This document shows, piece after piece, positions 6,575 to 12,735 of a stretch of DNA of 14,896 bases. Position 1 is the first letter of the stretch. Every line of letters begins with the position of its first letter. The notes below the pieces were generated by a model that was not told the origin of the DNA, made no database searches, and saw nothing but the letters and a program-made list of their open reading frames with translations. Origin of the DNA: an uncultured Anaerotignum sp. (GTDB lineage Bacteria; Bacillota; Clostridia; Lachnospirales; Anaerotignaceae); NCBI RefSeq assembly GCF_905212195.1, contig NZ_CAJMDQ010000065.1, positions 1 through 14,896 on the forward strand, in the 5' to 3' direction. A program made the position numbers and the translations under genes.

Positions 6575-7729
6575 ATGGAACAACATGTGTTTCAGATCGG
6601 GCCCATCCGCCCGCCTAGTGAGGCGAACAGCCTGCTGCTGCGGGTAACGGAAAACTGCCCGTGGAATAAATGCAAGTTTTGTATGCTTTATAAAAAGAAT
6701 GATTTCCATACTCGTCCTGTGGCTGATATCAAAAAGGATATTGATACCATGGCCAATTACCGTGATATGATTCTTGCCCACAAAGACGGGGAAAACTGGA
6801 ATATGCCGGCAGTGCAGAAGGAATATGCAGAACTGCCTTCCGATGAAGCCAGAATGTGCTACCAGATGGTCTTCACATGGCTTACAGAAGGGGATAGTCA
6901 GGCAATCTTCTTGCAGGATGCCAATACCATGGTGCTGCGGACAGAATGGCTGCTGGAAATTGTCAGCTATGTACGGGAACGTCTGCCGGAGATCAAACGA
7001 ATCACTTCTTATGGCAGAGCCAATACATTGGCGAAAATTTCCGAAGAAGATTATCGGGCTTTGCGTCAGGCTGGTTTGGATCGTATCCATTCTGGCTATG
7101 AATCTGGCTCCGATAAAGTATTGCAGCTTATCTGCAAAGGCACAACACAGGAAGAACAGATCATTGGTGGCCGGAAAGTACGGGATGCAGGCATTGAACT
7201 TTCCATTTACTTTATGCCGGGTGTAGGCGGCAGAGAGCTTTCTGACGATAACGCCTTGGAAACAGCAAAGGTTATCAATGCAGTCGACCCTGATTTTGTG
7301 CGTCTGCGCACCTTTGTGCTGCGTACGGGTTCCTTGATGGAAGAAGTGCGGGCAGCAGGAAATTACACAGAAGAAACAGATATGGAAAAACTGCTGGAAA
7401 TCAGAAAACTCATTGCCAATATCGACCCTACAAAGGCAAGAGGGCGCATTACCAGCGACCATATCATCAATCTTTTGCAGGAAGTCAGCGGCGATATGGA
7501 TCAGGATATTCCATGGATGCTTTCTTATATTGACCAGTTTTTGGCATTGCCGGAATTGGAAAAGAGAAAGTATCAGCTGGCAAGAAGAATGGGCTTCCCG
7601 TTGGATTGGAAACAGCTGTATCGTCTGAAAGAAAGCGATCTTGCATACATTGAGGATCTGGCAAAAAATACAGTAGATGAAAAACAGTGGGAAACATTGC
7701 TCCATCGTTATATGGACCGTTATATTTAA
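6575..7729 (+). CDS. Radical SAM protein, function unknown
   Basis: This 384-aa protein has a radical SAM core but I cannot name its reaction. The N-terminal block LRVTENCPWNKCKFCMLYK places Cys28, Cys33 and Cys36 as CX4CX2C, one residue longer in the first gap than the classical CX3CX2C [4Fe-4S] motif. Further along, RITSYGRANTL, LDRIHSGYESGSDKVLQLI and a KGTT segment, then IELSIYFMPGVGGRE, match the beta strands of the HemN/Elp3-like SAM-binding barrel. The C-terminal third (residues about 280-384) is helical and has no recognised domain. The following small membrane protein overlaps its stop codon with its RBS, so the two are translated as a pair. The length and fold suggest a full, intact gene. 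Confidence 0.88.
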   Translation: MEQHVFQIGPIRPPSEANSLLLRVTENCPWNKCKFCMLYKKNDFHTRPVADIKKDIDTMANYRDMILAHKDGENWNMPAVQKEYAELPSDEARMCYQMVFTWLTEGDSQAIFLQDANTMVLRTEWLLEIVSYVRERLPEIKRITSYGRANTLAKISEEDYRALRQAGLDRIHSGYESGSDKVLQLICKGTTQEEQIIGGRKVRDAGIELSIYFMPGVGGRELSDDNALETAKVINAVDPDFVRLRTFVLRTGSLMEEVRAAGNYTEETDMEKLLEIRKLIANIDPTKARGRITSDHIINLLQEVSGDMDQDIPWMLSYIDQFLALPELEKRKYQLARRMGFPLDWKQLYRLKESDLAYIEDLAKNTVDEKQWETLLHRYMDRYI

Positions 7730-7741
7730 GGAGGAAACATC

Positions 7742-7936
7742 GTGGATAAAATGGATCTGATTACAAAAGTCATTCCGGGACTTTTGGTGGTTGGTATCGT
7801 GTGGTTTAATATGCGGAAGCTCCAGCGCAATCTCAATGCCATGAAACAGCAGCATTGCAGCGGCTCTTGTCATAATTGCGCCCATAGCGCCGGTTGTACT
7901 TCTGCACAGAAAGAAAATACAGATAAAGAAGCATAA
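7742..7936 (+). CDS. Small membrane protein with cysteine cluster
   Basis: This 64-aa protein starts at GTG. AAGGAGG (7728-7734) overlaps the radical SAM stop codon and lies 7 nt before it, so expression is coupled. Residues about 6-22 form one hydrophobic segment, followed by a basic stretch (RKLQRN) that would favour the cytoplasmic side. The tail has Cys39, Cys43, Cys46 and Cys52, a CX3CX2CX5C pattern with interspersed His (38, 44, 48). The plan of one N-terminal helix plus a short Cys-rich tail resembles FeoB-associated Cys-rich membrane proteins, but no feo genes are nearby and the match is by architecture only. Metal or iron-sulfur binding at the membrane in support of the radical SAM partner is a reasonable guess. 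Confidence 0.75.
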   Translation: MDKMDLITKVIPGLLVVGIVWFNMRKLQRNLNAMKQQHCSGSCHNCAHSAGCTSAQKENTDKEA

Positions 7937-7965
7937 GATTCTTTGAATGACAGGGGGAATGAAAG

Positions 7966-9078
7966 ATGAAAAAAAGAATTCTGGCTATGACATGTGCGGC
8001 AGCAGTGGTGGCAGCGGCAGTTCCTGTTTATGGGGCAGAAGAAACAGCAGCGGAGCCTGTGCAGTCTGCGGAAGAAACCGTAGCGACCAATCTTGGCGTG
8101 ATGGTCAATGAAGAACCTGTGGAATTTTCCGGTCAGCAGCCGGTTATTGTTGATAATGTGACATTAGTGCCTGTCAGAGGCGTTCTGGAAACATTGGGGG
8201 TTACCGTTGCCTGGGACGCTGAAACACACACCATCACATTGACAGAAGGAGAAAAGACAGGTACTCTGACCATGGACAGCGATGTGTTCCAGACAGGAGA
8301 TACCAGTGTGCAGATGGCTGCACCGGCACAGAATATCAATGGCTCTGCCATGATTCCTTTGCGTGCCGTTGCAGAATATTTTGGCGCAGAAGTTGGCTGG
8401 GATGCGAAAAACAGAATGGTTCTTGTGACAAAAGCACCGGAAGTGCAGTATCTGGCAGAAGATACTTACGAAAAAGTGCTGAAGGATGAAAATGGCAATC
8501 TGCTGGCAGAAGTGAAAGCCATTTATCCTGTTTTGACAGCGGAAGTACCGGAAGCAGCCAGAGATACTGTCAATAAAAACATTGCAGGTCTGACCATGAA
8601 AGCAGCTGATACCTATTTGGTAGAAGTCAAAGACGAAGTGACACAGGAAGCGGCAGAGCTTGGAGAAAACTTCCGTCCTTTCCAGCTGGTGATTTCTTAT
8701 GAAGATGCATTCTATGGAAAAGGTGTGCTGTCCTATTTGACAACTGTTTGGGAATATCGCGGCGGTGCAAATGGTACCACAAAAGGCGTTGGTAAGATTT
8801 ATGATTTGCAGACAGGGGAAACCAAAACACTGGGTGATTATATCAATCTCCAGTCTGGTCTGACAGAACGTGACTATATGGTGCAGGTATTCCGCAGAGA
8901 TATGGCTTCCAATGGTGAAAAATATTTGGAAGGCGCAGCACAGAGCCTTCTGGATACTAACACCAATCTGGGCTATTATCTGAAAGATGAAAAAACAATG
9001 GTCATCTTTGCGGATCAGACAACTTTGAAGCCTCATAGCGAAGGCATTGTGAAATTGGAAATTCCCGTGAATAAGTAA
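7966..9078 (+). CDS. Secreted protein: copper amine oxidase N-like domain plus DUF4163/DUF3298 region
   Basis: This 370-aa protein starts with a Sec signal peptide (KKR, then an alanine-rich core, likely cleavage after VYGA at residue 24). Residues about 43-150 fit the copper amine oxidase N-terminal-like repeat domain common on clostridial surfaces: VNEEPVEFSGQQPVIVDN, LVPVRGVLETLGVTVAWD, and again MIPLRAVAEYFGAEVGWD. Residues about 165-365 resemble the DUF4163 plus DUF3298 pair, known from the extracellular part of the anti-sigma factor RsiV, which binds lysozyme in Bacillus. There is no membrane helix or sigma-binding region, so it is not itself an anti-sigma factor. It follows the Cys-cluster gene by 29 nt with RBS AGGGGGA and ends the operon at a strong terminator. 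Confidence 0.82.
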   Translation: MKKRILAMTCAAAVVAAAVPVYGAEETAAEPVQSAEETVATNLGVMVNEEPVEFSGQQPVIVDNVTLVPVRGVLETLGVTVAWDAETHTITLTEGEKTGTLTMDSDVFQTGDTSVQMAAPAQNINGSAMIPLRAVAEYFGAEVGWDAKNRMVLVTKAPEVQYLAEDTYEKVLKDENGNLLAEVKAIYPVLTAEVPEAARDTVNKNIAGLTMKAADTYLVEVKDEVTQEAAELGENFRPFQLVISYEDAFYGKGVLSYLTTVWEYRGGANGTTKGVGKIYDLQTGETKTLGDYINLQSGLTERDYMVQVFRRDMASNGEKYLEGAAQSLLDTNTNLGYYLKDEKTMVIFADQTTLKPHSEGIVKLEIPVNK

Positions 9079-9083
9079 AAGAG

Positions 9084-9128
9084 AAAAGTCAGGAATTCAT
9101 ATGCAGATATGGATTTCTGACTTTTTTT
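9084..9128 (+). terminator. Long rho-independent terminator
   Basis: A 19-bp stem (9084-9102 with 9107-9125, two G-T wobbles) closes on a GCAG loop and ends in seven T residues (9122-9128). It terminates the radical SAM operon. Confidence 0.93.
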
Positions 9129-9212
9129 GTAGGAATTTGATATTTCTTGAAATTACAAAAGAAATTTATAACAATAGACAAGAAAGGAAATTGGAGAGAA
9201 TTACAAAATTTA

Positions 9213-9250
9213 GATTAAAATCTTGTGAAAAGTATGTAAAGTTGTGTAGT
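9213..9250 (+). promoter_or_regulatory. Pho-box-like direct repeats upstream of the nucleotidase promoter
   Basis: TGTGAA (9224-9229), TGTAAA (9235-9240) and TGTAGT (9245-9250) are spaced 11 and 10 bp apart. On the other strand the first two read TTCACA and TTTACA, fitting the Bacillus PhoP repeat TTNACA with 5-bp gaps; a fourth, degenerate unit (GATTAA, 9213-9218) lies 11 bp further up. The array ends 14 bp before the -35, a position suited to an activator. Assignment to PhoP is by consensus only. Confidence 0.45.
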
Positions 9251-9264
9251 TTTATGGAAAAGTC

Positions 9265-9293
9265 TTATCAAAATTCATATATTATGCTACAAT
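9265..9293 (+). promoter_or_regulatory. Promoter of the nucleotidase gene
   Basis: TTATCA (9265-9270), a 17-bp spacer and TACAAT (9288-9293) with extended TGC at 9285-9287. The gene's RBS AAAGGAGG is at 9311-9318. Confidence 0.65.
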
Positions 9294-9324
9294 ATGGAGA
9301 GTCCAATGAAAAAGGAGGAGTATT

Positions 9325-11229
9325 ATGAAACATAGCAAATTATGGTCAGCAGTGCTTTCTGCGGCAATGGTAATGGGGACAACAGTGCCTATTCTTGCAG
9401 CAGATATGGACGGAAAATTGGTTGTGATCCATACCAACGATATTCACGGGTATTATGCAACCGCTGAAGAATCTGTTGGAATTGCGGGCGTTGCTGCTTT
9501 GAAGGATTACTATGAAGCACAGGGGGCAGATGTGGTTTTGCTGGATGCAGGGGATTTCTCTCAGGGCACAACTTTGGTAAACCACAGCAATGGTTTGAAG
9601 GCTGCGGAATATCTGGCAGCAGCAGATTATGACGCAGTGTCTTTGGGGAATCACGAATTTGACTTTGGTTTTGAAGCACTGAAGGATACAGCTGCAGTTC
9701 TGAAGGCAGCGGATATTCCCATCATTGATGCTAATGTGCTGAAAAAAGGAACAGATACCCCTTATTTTGAAGCCAATACCATTGTAGAAACAGATGGCAT
9801 GAAAGTTGGTATTTTTGGTCTGGATACAGCGGAAACCCGCACAAAATCCAGTCCCAGCAGTGTCAAAGACCTGACATTCCTGGATGGACAGGAAATGTTT
9901 GACTGCGCACAGGCACAGGTAGACGCTCTGGAAGCAGAAGGCTGTGATTATATCATTGCCCTGACCCATCTGGGTGTGGACGAAGAAAGTACAGGCAGAC
10001 GTTCTACTGATCTGGCAGAAGCTGTGGATGGCATTGACCTGATTGTGGACGGTCACAGCCATACAGTGATGGACGGCGGTCAGATGGTAGGTGATACCAT
10101 GATCGTCAGCACAGGCTCTTACCTTGCTAATGTAGGTACCGTTGTAGTGGATAAAGCAACTGGTGAAGAAACAGCAAAACTCATCAGTGCAGCGGATTAT
10201 GCAGCAAACTATGGCACCTATGACGAAAATCTTGCAAAAATGGTAGCAGCAGACCAGGCTGAAGTAGACGGATATTACAGCCAGGTATTCGCAACCACAA
10301 AAGTAGATCTGAATGGTCAGAAAGACCCCGGCGTGCGTACAGAAGAAACCAATCTGGGTGACTTTACCGCAGATGCTTATCTGTATGCTGGCAGAGAATA
10401 TGTGAAAGAACAGGGACTTGACATTAGTGTAGACGTTGCGCTGTCTAACGGCGGCGGCATCCGCGCAAGTGTGCCCGCAGGTGAAATCACCATGAATGAC
10501 CTGTACACCGTTTTCCCTTATGGCAATACCGTTGCACTGGTGACAATCACTGGTGAACAGCTGCTGGAAGTGCTGGAAGCATCCACATTCTGCACACCTA
10601 CAGCCATTGGTGGTTTCCCTCAGATTGCAGGGGCAGAATATACCGTCAATACAGCAGTGCCTTATGAAAATGGCGCACAGTATCCCGATTCTACATACTA
10701 CGCACCTGCAAATCCTGGCAGCCGCGTCACCATCACAAGCATTGGCGGCAAACCTTTTGATCCAAAAGCAAATTACACTGTAGCAGTGAACAGCTTCCAG
10801 GCAGAAGGCGGCGATACATACTATGTATTGACACAGGGCTCTTATATGCAGGATACTGGCATTGTAGACGCGGAAGCTTTGATTTCCTATGTGGATTCTC
10901 TGGGTGGCGTCATCGATGAAACTTATGCAGAACCTCAGGGCAGAATCAAGATTGTTTCCGAACCCGTTGAAAATCCCGAAACAACTGTACCGGAAGAAAC
11001 AACAGAACCTGAAAAACCTGTGGAACCTGAAGTAGAAGCGCCTAAGACAGAAGCAGAAGTGTCTCCCACAAAACTTTATACGGTTGTTGCAGGGGACAGC
11101 CTGTGGAAAATTGCGCAGAAAGAGCTGGGCAATGGCTCCAAATGGAAACAGATTTACGAAGCAAACAAAAAACAGATTTCCAATCCAAACCGCATTTATG
11201 TGGGACAAGAACTGGTGATCAATCAATAA
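9325..11229 (+). CDS. Secreted 5'-nucleotidase/UshA-type metallophosphoesterase with LysM domain
   Basis: This family removes phosphate from extracellular nucleotides or related phosphoesters using two metals. The 634-aa protein has a signal peptide (residues 1 to about 26). The calcineurin-like domain has metal motifs HTNDIHG (Asp39, His41), LLDAGDFSQG, SLGNHEFDFG (Asn109, His110), LTHLGVD and DGHSHT. The 5'-nucleotidase C-terminal substrate domain follows (ALSNGGGIRAS, MNDLYTVFPYGNTVALVTIT). A Pro/Glu/Thr-rich linker (about 545-580) leads to one LysM domain (about 584-633; YTVVAGDSLWKIAQ, then IYVGQELVI) that should hold it on peptidoglycan. There is no LPXTG motif. The gene is monocistronic between two terminators. 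The upstream Pho-box-like array suggests phosphate-starvation control. The exact substrate is unknown. Confidence 0.93.
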   Translation: MKHSKLWSAVLSAAMVMGTTVPILAADMDGKLVVIHTNDIHGYYATAEESVGIAGVAALKDYYEAQGADVVLLDAGDFSQGTTLVNHSNGLKAAEYLAAADYDAVSLGNHEFDFGFEALKDTAAVLKAADIPIIDANVLKKGTDTPYFEANTIVETDGMKVGIFGLDTAETRTKSSPSSVKDLTFLDGQEMFDCAQAQVDALEAEGCDYIIALTHLGVDEESTGRRSTDLAEAVDGIDLIVDGHSHTVMDGGQMVGDTMIVSTGSYLANVGTVVVDKATGEETAKLISAADYAANYGTYDENLAKMVAADQAEVDGYYSQVFATTKVDLNGQKDPGVRTEETNLGDFTADAYLYAGREYVKEQGLDISVDVALSNGGGIRASVPAGEITMNDLYTVFPYGNTVALVTITGEQLLEVLEASTFCTPTAIGGFPQIAGAEYTVNTAVPYENGAQYPDSTYYAPANPGSRVTITSIGGKPFDPKANYTVAVNSFQAEGGDTYYVLTQGSYMQDTGIVDAEALISYVDSLGGVIDETYAEPQGRIKIVSEPVENPETTVPEETTEPEKPVEPEVEAPKTEAEVSPTKLYTVVAGDSLWKIAQKELGNGSKWKQIYEANKKQISNPNRIYVGQELVINQ

Positions 11230-11238
11230 GAAATACGG

Positions 11239-11269
11239 AAAAACCGCATCGTTTCAGATGCGGTTTTTT
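11239..11269 (+). terminator. Rho-independent terminator after the nucleotidase gene
   Basis: AAAAACCGCATC (11239-11250) pairs perfectly with GATGCGGTTTTT (11257-11268) across a GTTTCA loop, followed by further T residues. Confidence 0.93.
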
Positions 11270-11296
11270 ATTGCAAAAAAGCGGGATGTAAATCTC

Positions 11297-11328
11297 ATGG
11301 CTTTTGTCTAAGCCATATTTTGTTTTTT
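11297..11328 (+). terminator. Second terminator-like hairpin
   Basis: ATGGCTT (11297-11303) pairs with AAGCCAT (11310-11316) around TTGTCT, and ATTTTGTTTTTT follows. It may back up the terminator 30 nt upstream. Confidence 0.55.
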
Positions 11329-11363
11329 ATCTACGGGTTGAAAAGAGAAAAAGGAAGGGATAT

Positions 11364-11391
11364 TTGTTTGATGTATATAAAACAATACAAT
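11364..11391 (+). promoter_or_regulatory. Candidate upstream gap promoter (P1)
   Basis: TACAAT (11386-11391) with a poor -35 TTGTTT (11364-11369) at 16-bp spacing. Its predicted start near 11398 would place the CggR-like sites just downstream, as in the Bacillus gapA operon where the repressor blocks elongation or initiation. Confidence 0.4.
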
Positions 11392-11420
11392 CTGCTTTAT
11401 ACAAATTCAACAAAATCACG

Positions 11421-11472
11421 TGGGACAAAAAATGTCCAATATCCATAAAGACTTGGGACGGAAAATGTCCCA
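11421..11472 (+). promoter_or_regulatory. Two CggR-like operator sites
   Basis: Site 1 is TGGGAC-AAAAAA-TGTC (11421-11436). Site 2 is TGGGAC-GGAAAA-TGTC (11454-11469), extended to a perfect 7-bp inverted repeat TTGGGAC/GTCCCAA. Both fit the half-operator CGGGAC-N6-TGTC recalled for the Bacillus subtilis central glycolytic gene regulator CggR, with T for the first C. They precede a GAPDH gene, the classical CggR target. The 33-bp period is longer than the 20 bp in B. subtilis. No cggR gene is in the window. Confidence 0.7.
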
Positions 11473-11516
11473 AATCTGTGTATACTTCCGAAAAAGAAAA
11501 ACTTTCCTGAAAACCG

Positions 11517-11544
11517 ATGACATTTTAATCTTGTGTGCTACAAT
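11517..11544 (+). promoter_or_regulatory. Proximal gap promoter (P2)
   Basis: ATGACA (11517-11522), a 16-bp spacer and TACAAT (11539-11544) with extended TGC at 11536-11538. It lies downstream of the CggR-like sites, so it may provide expression independent of them or be controlled from upstream. Confidence 0.6.
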
Positions 11545-11590
11545 AAGGGTGTCAATCGAAATTTTACGAAACAAAAAAGGAGAGAATAGC

Positions 11591-12613
11591 ATGGCAATCA
11601 AAGTTGGCATTAATGGTTTCGGTCGAATTGGTAGAGTGGTATTTCGTGTATTGATGCAAAGAAGAGATGAATTTGAACTTTGCGGTATCAACCTGCGTAA
11701 CGCAGAACTGGATTATATGGCATATCAGCTGAAATACGACAGTATTTTCGGTCGTTTTGATGGCGATATCGAAATTGGGGAAAACGAACTGATTGTAAAT
11801 GGTCAGCATATCCATGTGTTCAGTGAAAGCGACGCTTCTCTGATTCGCTGGGCTGATTGCGGTGCTGAATATATTGTGGAATCCACTGGCGCTTTCAACA
11901 CAATGGAAAAAGCAGCTCTGCATAAAGTGGGCGGCGCTAAGAAAGTAATTCTGACAGCTCCTTCCAAAGATGATATTATGCCTACATTTGTTATTGGCGT
12001 AAACGAAGATACATATACACCAGATATGGACATCGTTTCCAACGCATCCTGTACTACAAACTGTCTGGCACCTCTGGCAAAAATCATCCACCAGAGCTTC
12101 GGCATTGAACAGGCGCTCATGTCCACCATCCATTCTGCAACAGCAAAACAGAAAGCAGTTGACGCCAGAGCAGGACGTGACTGGAGAACAGGTCGTTCTG
12201 TATTCAACAATATCATTCCCTCCACAACAGGGGCAGCAAAAGCTGTTGGCCGTGTTATCCCTGAACTGAAAGGCAAAATGACAGGTATGTCTTTCCGTGT
12301 TCCTACCAATGACGTTTCCGTAGTCGACTTGACAGCCAGACTGAAAACAAATACAACTTATGAAGAAATCTGCAAAAAGATTAAAGAAGCATCCGAAACA
12401 TACATGAAAGGTATCGTAAGCTATATTGCAGATGAAGTAGTTTCTTCCGATATGCTGGGTGATTTCCATACATGTATCTTTGATGAAAAAGCAGGTATCA
12501 TGCTGGATGACAACTTTGTAAAACTCATTGCATGGTACGACAACGAGTGGGGTTACAGCAACAAAGTTGTTGATCTGATTGCGCATATGTACAGCGTAGA
12601 TCAGAAAGCATAA
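11591..12613 (+). CDS. gap: Glyceraldehyde-3-phosphate dehydrogenase, phosphorylating
   Basis: GAPDH oxidises glyceraldehyde 3-phosphate to 1,3-bisphosphoglycerate in glycolysis, or the reverse in gluconeogenesis. The 340-aa protein shows GINGFGRIGR (residues 6-15, dinucleotide fold), LKYDSIFGRF, NASCTTNCLAP with catalytic Cys154, activating His181 in TIHSATAKQK, and FRVPTNDVSVVDLT. At the cofactor site the usual IND is replaced by INLRN (Leu35 where the NAD-selective Asp normally stands, with about one extra residue), so NADP use or relaxed specificity is possible. The ATG follows AAAGGAGA by 7 nt; the open frame reaches back to 11420 but that stretch covers operators and promoter. It is monocistronic with a terminator after it; pgk/tpi/eno are not adjacent. 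CggR-like sites suggest glycolytic control. Confidence 0.95.
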   Translation: MAIKVGINGFGRIGRVVFRVLMQRRDEFELCGINLRNAELDYMAYQLKYDSIFGRFDGDIEIGENELIVNGQHIHVFSESDASLIRWADCGAEYIVESTGAFNTMEKAALHKVGGAKKVILTAPSKDDIMPTFVIGVNEDTYTPDMDIVSNASCTTNCLAPLAKIIHQSFGIEQALMSTIHSATAKQKAVDARAGRDWRTGRSVFNNIIPSTTGAAKAVGRVIPELKGKMTGMSFRVPTNDVSVVDLTARLKTNTTYEEICKKIKEASETYMKGIVSYIADEVVSSDMLGDFHTCIFDEKAGIMLDDNFVKLIAWYDNEWGYSNKVVDLIAHMYSVDQKA

Positions 12614-12640
12614 GCTATCTATGGTTTTCCTAAATATATG

Positions 12641-12685
12641 AAAAAAGGCCCGCTTGCCAATGGATTTTTGGCAGTGGGCTTTTTT
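12641..12685 (+). terminator. Rho-independent terminator of gap
   Basis: An A-tract plus GGCCCGCTTGCCAA pairs with TTGGCAGTGGGC plus TTTTTT (stem 12642-12660 with 12668-12685, one bulge and one G-T wobble), ending in a T tract on the plus strand. Confidence 0.88.
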
Positions 12686-12691
12686 CTGCAT

Positions 12692-12723
12692 AAAAAATCC
12701 CAAAGAATTTTTTCTTTGGGATT
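12692..12723 (-). terminator. Rho-independent terminator of the two-component operon
   Basis: AATCCCAAAG (12696-12705) and CTTTGGGATT (12714-12723) form a perfect 10-bp stem, extendable to 12. Read on the minus strand it is followed by TTTTTT (complement of 12692-12697), 13 nt beyond the response regulator stop. It is convergent with the gap terminator. Confidence 0.88.
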
Positions 12724-12735
12724 CTGTTATTCTGA

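Larger units (their letters stand above)
11230..11590 (+). other. 361-bp intergenic regulatory region between nucleotidase and gap genes
   Basis: In order it holds a strong terminator (11239-11269), a second T-rich hairpin (11297-11328), a candidate upstream promoter (11364-11391), two CggR-like inverted repeats (11421-11472), a second promoter (11517-11544) and the gap RBS AAAGGAGA (11576-11583). No convincing gene was found in it. Confidence 0.8.

Noticed and set aside
9151..9208. Direct repeat AATTACAAAA (9151-9160 and 9199-9208)
   Set aside because: Only two copies in an AT-rich stretch, 48 bp apart and not placed relative to the promoter in a meaningful way; likely chance.
9101..9328. 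75-codon plus-strand reading frame before the nucleotidase gene
   Set aside because: It starts inside the loop region of the 9084-9128 terminator, has no RBS, contains the promoter and Pho-like repeats, and overlaps the real start at 9325.
9346..11226. 626-codon minus-strand reading frame opposite the nucleotidase gene, and similar long antisense frames at 2600-3850 and 6512-7885
   Set aside because: They mirror strongly supported plus-strand genes, have Cys/Phe/His-rich low-sense composition expected from reversed codon bias, and lack RBS or domains.
11304..11510. 68-codon plus-strand reading frame between nucleotidase and gap
   Set aside because: It begins at TTG in the loop of a hairpin, has no RBS, and its codons are the operator and promoter sequence; the two KCP-type peptide repeats come only from the duplicated operator sites.
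11420..11590. 57-codon N-terminal extension of GAPDH
   Set aside because: The extension covers the operators and P2. The ATG at 11591 has a good RBS and gives the standard GAPDH N-terminus.
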